12,578 bases of DNA from Syntrophales bacterium. Lineage in GTDB: Bacteria; Desulfobacterota; Syntrophia; Syntrophales; UBA5619. The notes beneath the pieces are model-generated. The model had not been told where the DNA came from. It ran no database searches and saw nothing but the letters and a program-made list of their open reading frames with translations. The stretch spans positions 1-12,578 of the forward strand of contig JAQTRB010000029.1 of the NCBI GenBank assembly GCA_028712015.1, given 5' to 3'. A program made the translations under genes and the position numbers. Below are positions 7,515 through 12,578 of the stretch, one piece after another (positions within the stretch are counted from its first letter, which is position 1; every line of letters starts with the position of its first letter).

Positions 7515-10046
7515 TCATTCCTGGCCTTCTTTCTCCACGGGACCGATCTCCGGAAGGGTTTCCTGCTCCGGACCCGCATCCTCCAGGAGATCCTCCGGCG
7601 CCACGCCGTTTTCCCGGTCTTCCTCCCGTTCGGCGCGGGCGACTCCGACCAGTTTTTCGTTTTCATCAAGGTCGATCAGGCGCACACCCTGGGTGCTCCG
7701 GTGAATGACACGCACCTCCTCGGCGCGCATGCGGACGATCCGGCCCGCGTCGCTGATCAGCATGATGTCCTCGCTGCCGGAGATCTGGAGAATTCCCGAG
7801 ACGTCGCCCACCTTGGGAACGGTCTTCAGGTTGATCGTCCCCTTGCCGCCACGGGTCTGGAGGCGGTATTCGGCAATGTCGGTCCTTTTGCCGTACCCTT
7901 TTTCGGAGACGGTGAGGATCGTGTTTCCTTCGGTCGGAATCTCCATCCCGATGACCCGGTCATCGGCCGCCATCCTGATCCCCCGGACGCCGCGGGCCGT
8001 CCGGCCCATGTCGCGGACGTCGTCCTCCCTGAAGCGGATCGATTTTCCTTTCCGGGTCCCGAGGAAGATGTCCTGGTTCCCGAGGGCGAGCTGGACATCG
8101 ATCAATTCATCCCCCTCATCGATCGAGATTGCGATGATCCCTCCCGCACGCGGATTGGAGAAGGCCGAAAGCTCCGTCTTCTTGATCGTCCCCAGGCGGG
8201 TCACCATGACCACCGACCTGTCCCCGGAAAACTCGCGCACCGGAAGCACGGCGGCGACGCGCTCCCCTTCGGTCAGGTTGATCAGGTTGACGATCGCCTT
8301 TCCCTTGGCGGCGCGCCCGGCCTGTGGAATCAGGTAGACCTTCAGCCAGTAGAGGCGCCCTTTGCTCGTGAAGATCAAGACGTAGTGATGGGTGTTGGCG
8401 ATGAAGATGCGCTCGACGAAATCCTCCTCCTTCGTCCCCATGCCGATCTTGCCCTTGCCGCCGCGCCGCTGACTTTTGTAAAGGCTCACCGCGTTGCGCT
8501 TGATGTATCCCGCGTGGGAAACGGTAACGACCATGTCCTCCTCGACGATCAGATCCTCGATGTTGATATCCTCGGAACTGATGACGATTTCGGTTCGCCG
8601 CTCGTCGCCGTAACGCGCCCGGATCTCGGTGAGCTCCTCGACGATCACGTCGAGAACCTTCTGCGGGTCGTCGAGGATTCCCTGAAGCTTGTGGATCAGT
8701 GCGGAGATCTCGGTGTATTCCGCGTCGATCTTTTCCCGTTCAAGGCCGGTCAGGCGCTGGAGGCGCATCTCCAGGATCGCCTTTGCCTGGAGATCGCTCA
8801 AGCCGAACCGGCTGCAGAGGGCGGCGGCCGCCTCCGCGGGGCTCCCGGAGGCCTTGATCACGGCGATCACCTCGTCGATCCGGTCAAGGGCAATGATCAG
8901 CCCTTCCAGGATATGGGCCCGCTCCTTGGCCTTCGCAAGATCGAAGGCCGTCCGGCGGACGACCACCTGCTTGCGGAACTCCAGGAAGCTCTGGAGGATC
9001 TCCTTCAGGTTGAAGACCCGGGGCTGTCCCTGGTCGATCGCGAGCATGATGATCCCGAAGGTGGATTCCATCTGGGTGTGCTTGTAGAGTTGGTTCAGCA
9101 CGATGGCCGAGGCCTCGTCCCGCTTCAGGTCGAGAACGACGCGGATCCCCTCGCGGTCCGATTCGTCCCGGAGATCGGCGATTCCGCCGATCTTCTTCTC
9201 CTTGACGAGTTCGGCGATCTTCTCGATCAGGTTCGCCTTGTTCACCTGGTAGGGAAGCTCGCTGACGACGATGCTCTCCCGGTCGTTGCGGGCATTTTTC
9301 TCGATCAGCGCCCGCGCCCTTACCCGGATGATCCCGCGTCCCGTCCGATAGGCCGAGAGGATCCCCTCGCGGCCGTTGATGAAGCCGGCCGTGGGGAAGT
9401 CCGGCCCCTGGATATATTTCATGAGTCCGTCAATGGTGATTTCGGGATCGCGGATCATCGCGATCGTCCCGTCGATCACTTCCCGGAGGTTGTGGGGCGG
9501 AATGTTCGTCGCCACGCCGACGGCGATGCCGCCGGTACCGTTCAAAAGCAACAGGGGGATCTTCGCCGGCAGGACGGTCGGTTCCTCCAGGGACTCGTCG
9601 TAGTTGGGCATGAAATCGACCGTGTTCTTCTCCAGATCCGCGAGGAGCTCCTCGGAAAACCTGGCCATCCGGACCTCCGTGTACCGCATGGCAGCCGGGG
9701 GATCCCCGTCGATCGAGCCGAAGTTCCCCTGGCCGTCGACCAGGGGGTATCGTAACGAGAAGTCCTGCGCCATCCGCACCATGGTATCGTAGGCCGCCGT
9801 ATCCCCGTGGGGATGGTATTTACCGAGGATATCTCCAACGATCCTCGCCGATTTCTTGTAGGGCTTGTTCCAGCGGTTTCCCATCTCGTTCATGGCAAAC
9901 AGGACCCGCCGGTGGACCGGCTTCAGGCCGTCCCGGGCGTCGGGAATGGCCCGGCCGATGATGACGCTCATGGCATAGTCCATGTAGGACTTCTTCATCT
10001 CGTCTTCGATATTGGTCGTGATCGTCTTTTCAAACAGGTTTTCCAT
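7515..10046 (-). CDS. gyrA: DNA gyrase subunit A
   Basis: GyrA is the DNA breaking and rejoining subunit of gyrase, working with GyrB as A2B2 to introduce negative supercoils. The protein has 843 residues from the ATG at 10046. From this start its numbering matches E. coli GyrA across the N-terminus: the catalytic tyrosine in AAMRYTEV is Y122, and the quinolone-binding stretch HPHGDTAAYD places Thr at 83 and Asp at 87. The breakage-reunion core is followed by the beta-pinwheel wrapping domain, opened by a perfect GyrA box QRRGGKG at about 526-532. That box separates gyrase from topoisomerase IV ParC. The last ~40 residues are rich in Glu and Asp, as in the acidic tails of many GyrA proteins. 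An in-frame TTG at 10049 is also possible. The gene lies 213 bases after gyrB, a gap mostly filled by a palindromic element. Confidence 0.97.
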   Translation of the reverse strand: MENLFEKTITTNIEDEMKKSYMDYAMSVIIGRAIPDARDGLKPVHRRVLFAMNEMGNRWNKPYKKSARIVGDILGKYHPHGDTAAYDTMVRMAQDFSLRYPLVDGQGNFGSIDGDPPAAMRYTEVRMARFSEELLADLEKNTVDFMPNYDESLEEPTVLPAKIPLLLLNGTGGIAVGVATNIPPHNLREVIDGTIAMIRDPEITIDGLMKYIQGPDFPTAGFINGREGILSAYRTGRGIIRVRARALIEKNARNDRESIVVSELPYQVNKANLIEKIAELVKEKKIGGIADLRDESDREGIRVVLDLKRDEASAIVLNQLYKHTQMESTFGIIMLAIDQGQPRVFNLKEILQSFLEFRKQVVVRRTAFDLAKAKERAHILEGLIIALDRIDEVIAVIKASGSPAEAAAALCSRFGLSDLQAKAILEMRLQRLTGLEREKIDAEYTEISALIHKLQGILDDPQKVLDVIVEELTEIRARYGDERRTEIVISSEDINIEDLIVEEDMVVTVSHAGYIKRNAVSLYKSQRRGGKGKIGMGTKEEDFVERIFIANTHHYVLIFTSKGRLYWLKVYLIPQAGRAAKGKAIVNLINLTEGERVAAVLPVREFSGDRSVVMVTRLGTIKKTELSAFSNPRAGGIIAISIDEGDELIDVQLALGNQDIFLGTRKGKSIRFREDDVRDMGRTARGVRGIRMAADDRVIGMEIPTEGNTILTVSEKGYGKRTDIAEYRLQTRGGKGTINLKTVPKVGDVSGILQISGSEDIMLISDAGRIVRMRAEEVRVIHRSTQGVRLIDLDENEKLVGVARAEREEDRENGVAPEDLLEDAGPEQETLPEIGPVEKEGQE

Positions 10047-10057
10047 CAAAACGGATT

Positions 10058-10063
10058 CTCCTT
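10058..10063 (-). promoter_or_regulatory. Shine-Dalgarno site of gyrA
   Basis: AAGGAG on the - strand lies eight bases before TTG (10049) and 11 before ATG (10046). The spacing slightly favours TTG, while codon preference and the match to E. coli residue numbering favour ATG. The protein differs by one residue. Confidence 0.6.
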
Positions 10064-10135
10064 AACCCTCAACCGGCCCGCATTAAGACGGGATCACGGT
10101 CAACTTTTAATATTTTCACAAAGCGCTCTGCCGTG

Positions 10136-10261
10136 AACGGCGTCGCAAAAAGTTCCAGAGGCAAGGCGCGCAACACCTGAGGAATGAGGCGTACTGTTTC
10201 GTACGCCGCAATGACGAAGGAGGAAGCGCAACGCAGCATATGGGCTTTTTCCGACGCCGTT
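10136..10261. repeat. 126-bp palindromic (MITE-like) element between gyrB and gyrA
   Basis: The ends are 17-base inverted repeats with one mismatch: AACGGCGTCGCAAAAAG (10136-10152) and CTTTTTCCGACGCCGTT (10245-10261). A perfect 7-base inner inverted repeat, GGCGTAC (10188-10194) and GTACGCC (10201-10207), has nearly the same centre, so the whole unit folds as one long imperfect palindrome. GCGCAAC occurs twice inside (10168-10174 and 10226-10232). It has no coding capacity of its own. The right end stops one base from the gyrB stop codon. No target-site duplication is obvious. It looks like a non-autonomous mobile repeat or a dispersed structural repeat. From memory, similar sequences are scattered through Desulfobacterota genomes, but I cannot confirm that here. 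In the gyrB-gyrA message it would form a large hairpin. The rest of the spacer (10047-10135) holds an AT-rich tract at about 10101-10120 and the gyrA ribosome binding site. Confidence 0.75.
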
Positions 10262-10262
10262 G

Positions 10263-12578
<2,316 letters not shown>

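Noticed and set aside
6699..9755. A + strand open frame of about 1000 codons antisense to the CDF-like gene and gyrA
   Set aside because: It is a shadow of gyrA codon usage. It runs across two genes and their gap, has no domain, and has no ribosome binding site worth noting.
10101..10120. AT-rich tract with TTGTGA and TTGACC upstream of gyrA, considered as a promoter or a Rex/CRP-like site
   Set aside because: No -35/-10 pair with acceptable spacing could be built, and only one half of a dyad operator is present.

Overview
The window is ordinary bacterial chromosome, GC-rich (roughly 60% by eye) and densely coded. Its best fit is a Desulfobacterota-type (former Deltaproteobacteria) anaerobe. 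The reasons are a phenylacetate-CoA ligase gene followed by a tandem-ACT gene, a gyrB-gyrA pair whose GyrB carries the Gram-negative-type insertion, a large single-chain glutamate dehydrogenase, and a repeat type I associate from memory with those genomes. This assignment is inference; no rRNA or other taxonomic marker is present.

Layout. Positions 1-787 (+ strand) hold the end of a phenylacetate-CoA ligase gene and a small tandem-ACT protein. Everything from 801 to the right edge is on the - strand, so transcription converges at about 788-800. Reading the - strand in its own direction (right to left), the order is: gyrB (5' end cut off by the window), a 126-bp palindromic repeat element, gyrA, a short cation-diffusion-facilitator-like membrane protein, a 286-base gene-free stretch carrying a good sigma70-type promoter, the ~975-residue NAD-type glutamate dehydrogenase, an exported metallo-beta-lactamase-fold hydrolase, archease, and RtcB RNA ligase.

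How the genes relate. GyrB and GyrA form the A2B2 DNA gyrase. Archease activates RtcB, and the two genes are 42 bases apart, so they form an RNA-ligation unit. PaaK and the ACT protein make up an aryl-acetate activation module of the sort linked to aromatic amino-acid fermentation. Glutamate dehydrogenase starts its own transcript from the promoter at 6669-6697. The hydrolase, archease and rtcB genes downstream may be read through from it, because no convincing intrinsic terminator separates them.

The most unusual sequence features are not genes. One is the inverted-repeat element that fills the gyrB-gyrA spacer up to one base from the gyrB stop. The other is a perfect 13+1+13 palindrome inside the gyrB coding sequence that covers exactly nine codons. 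I found no CRISPR array, tRNA, rRNA, transposase gene or defence system, and no clearly new multi-gene system.
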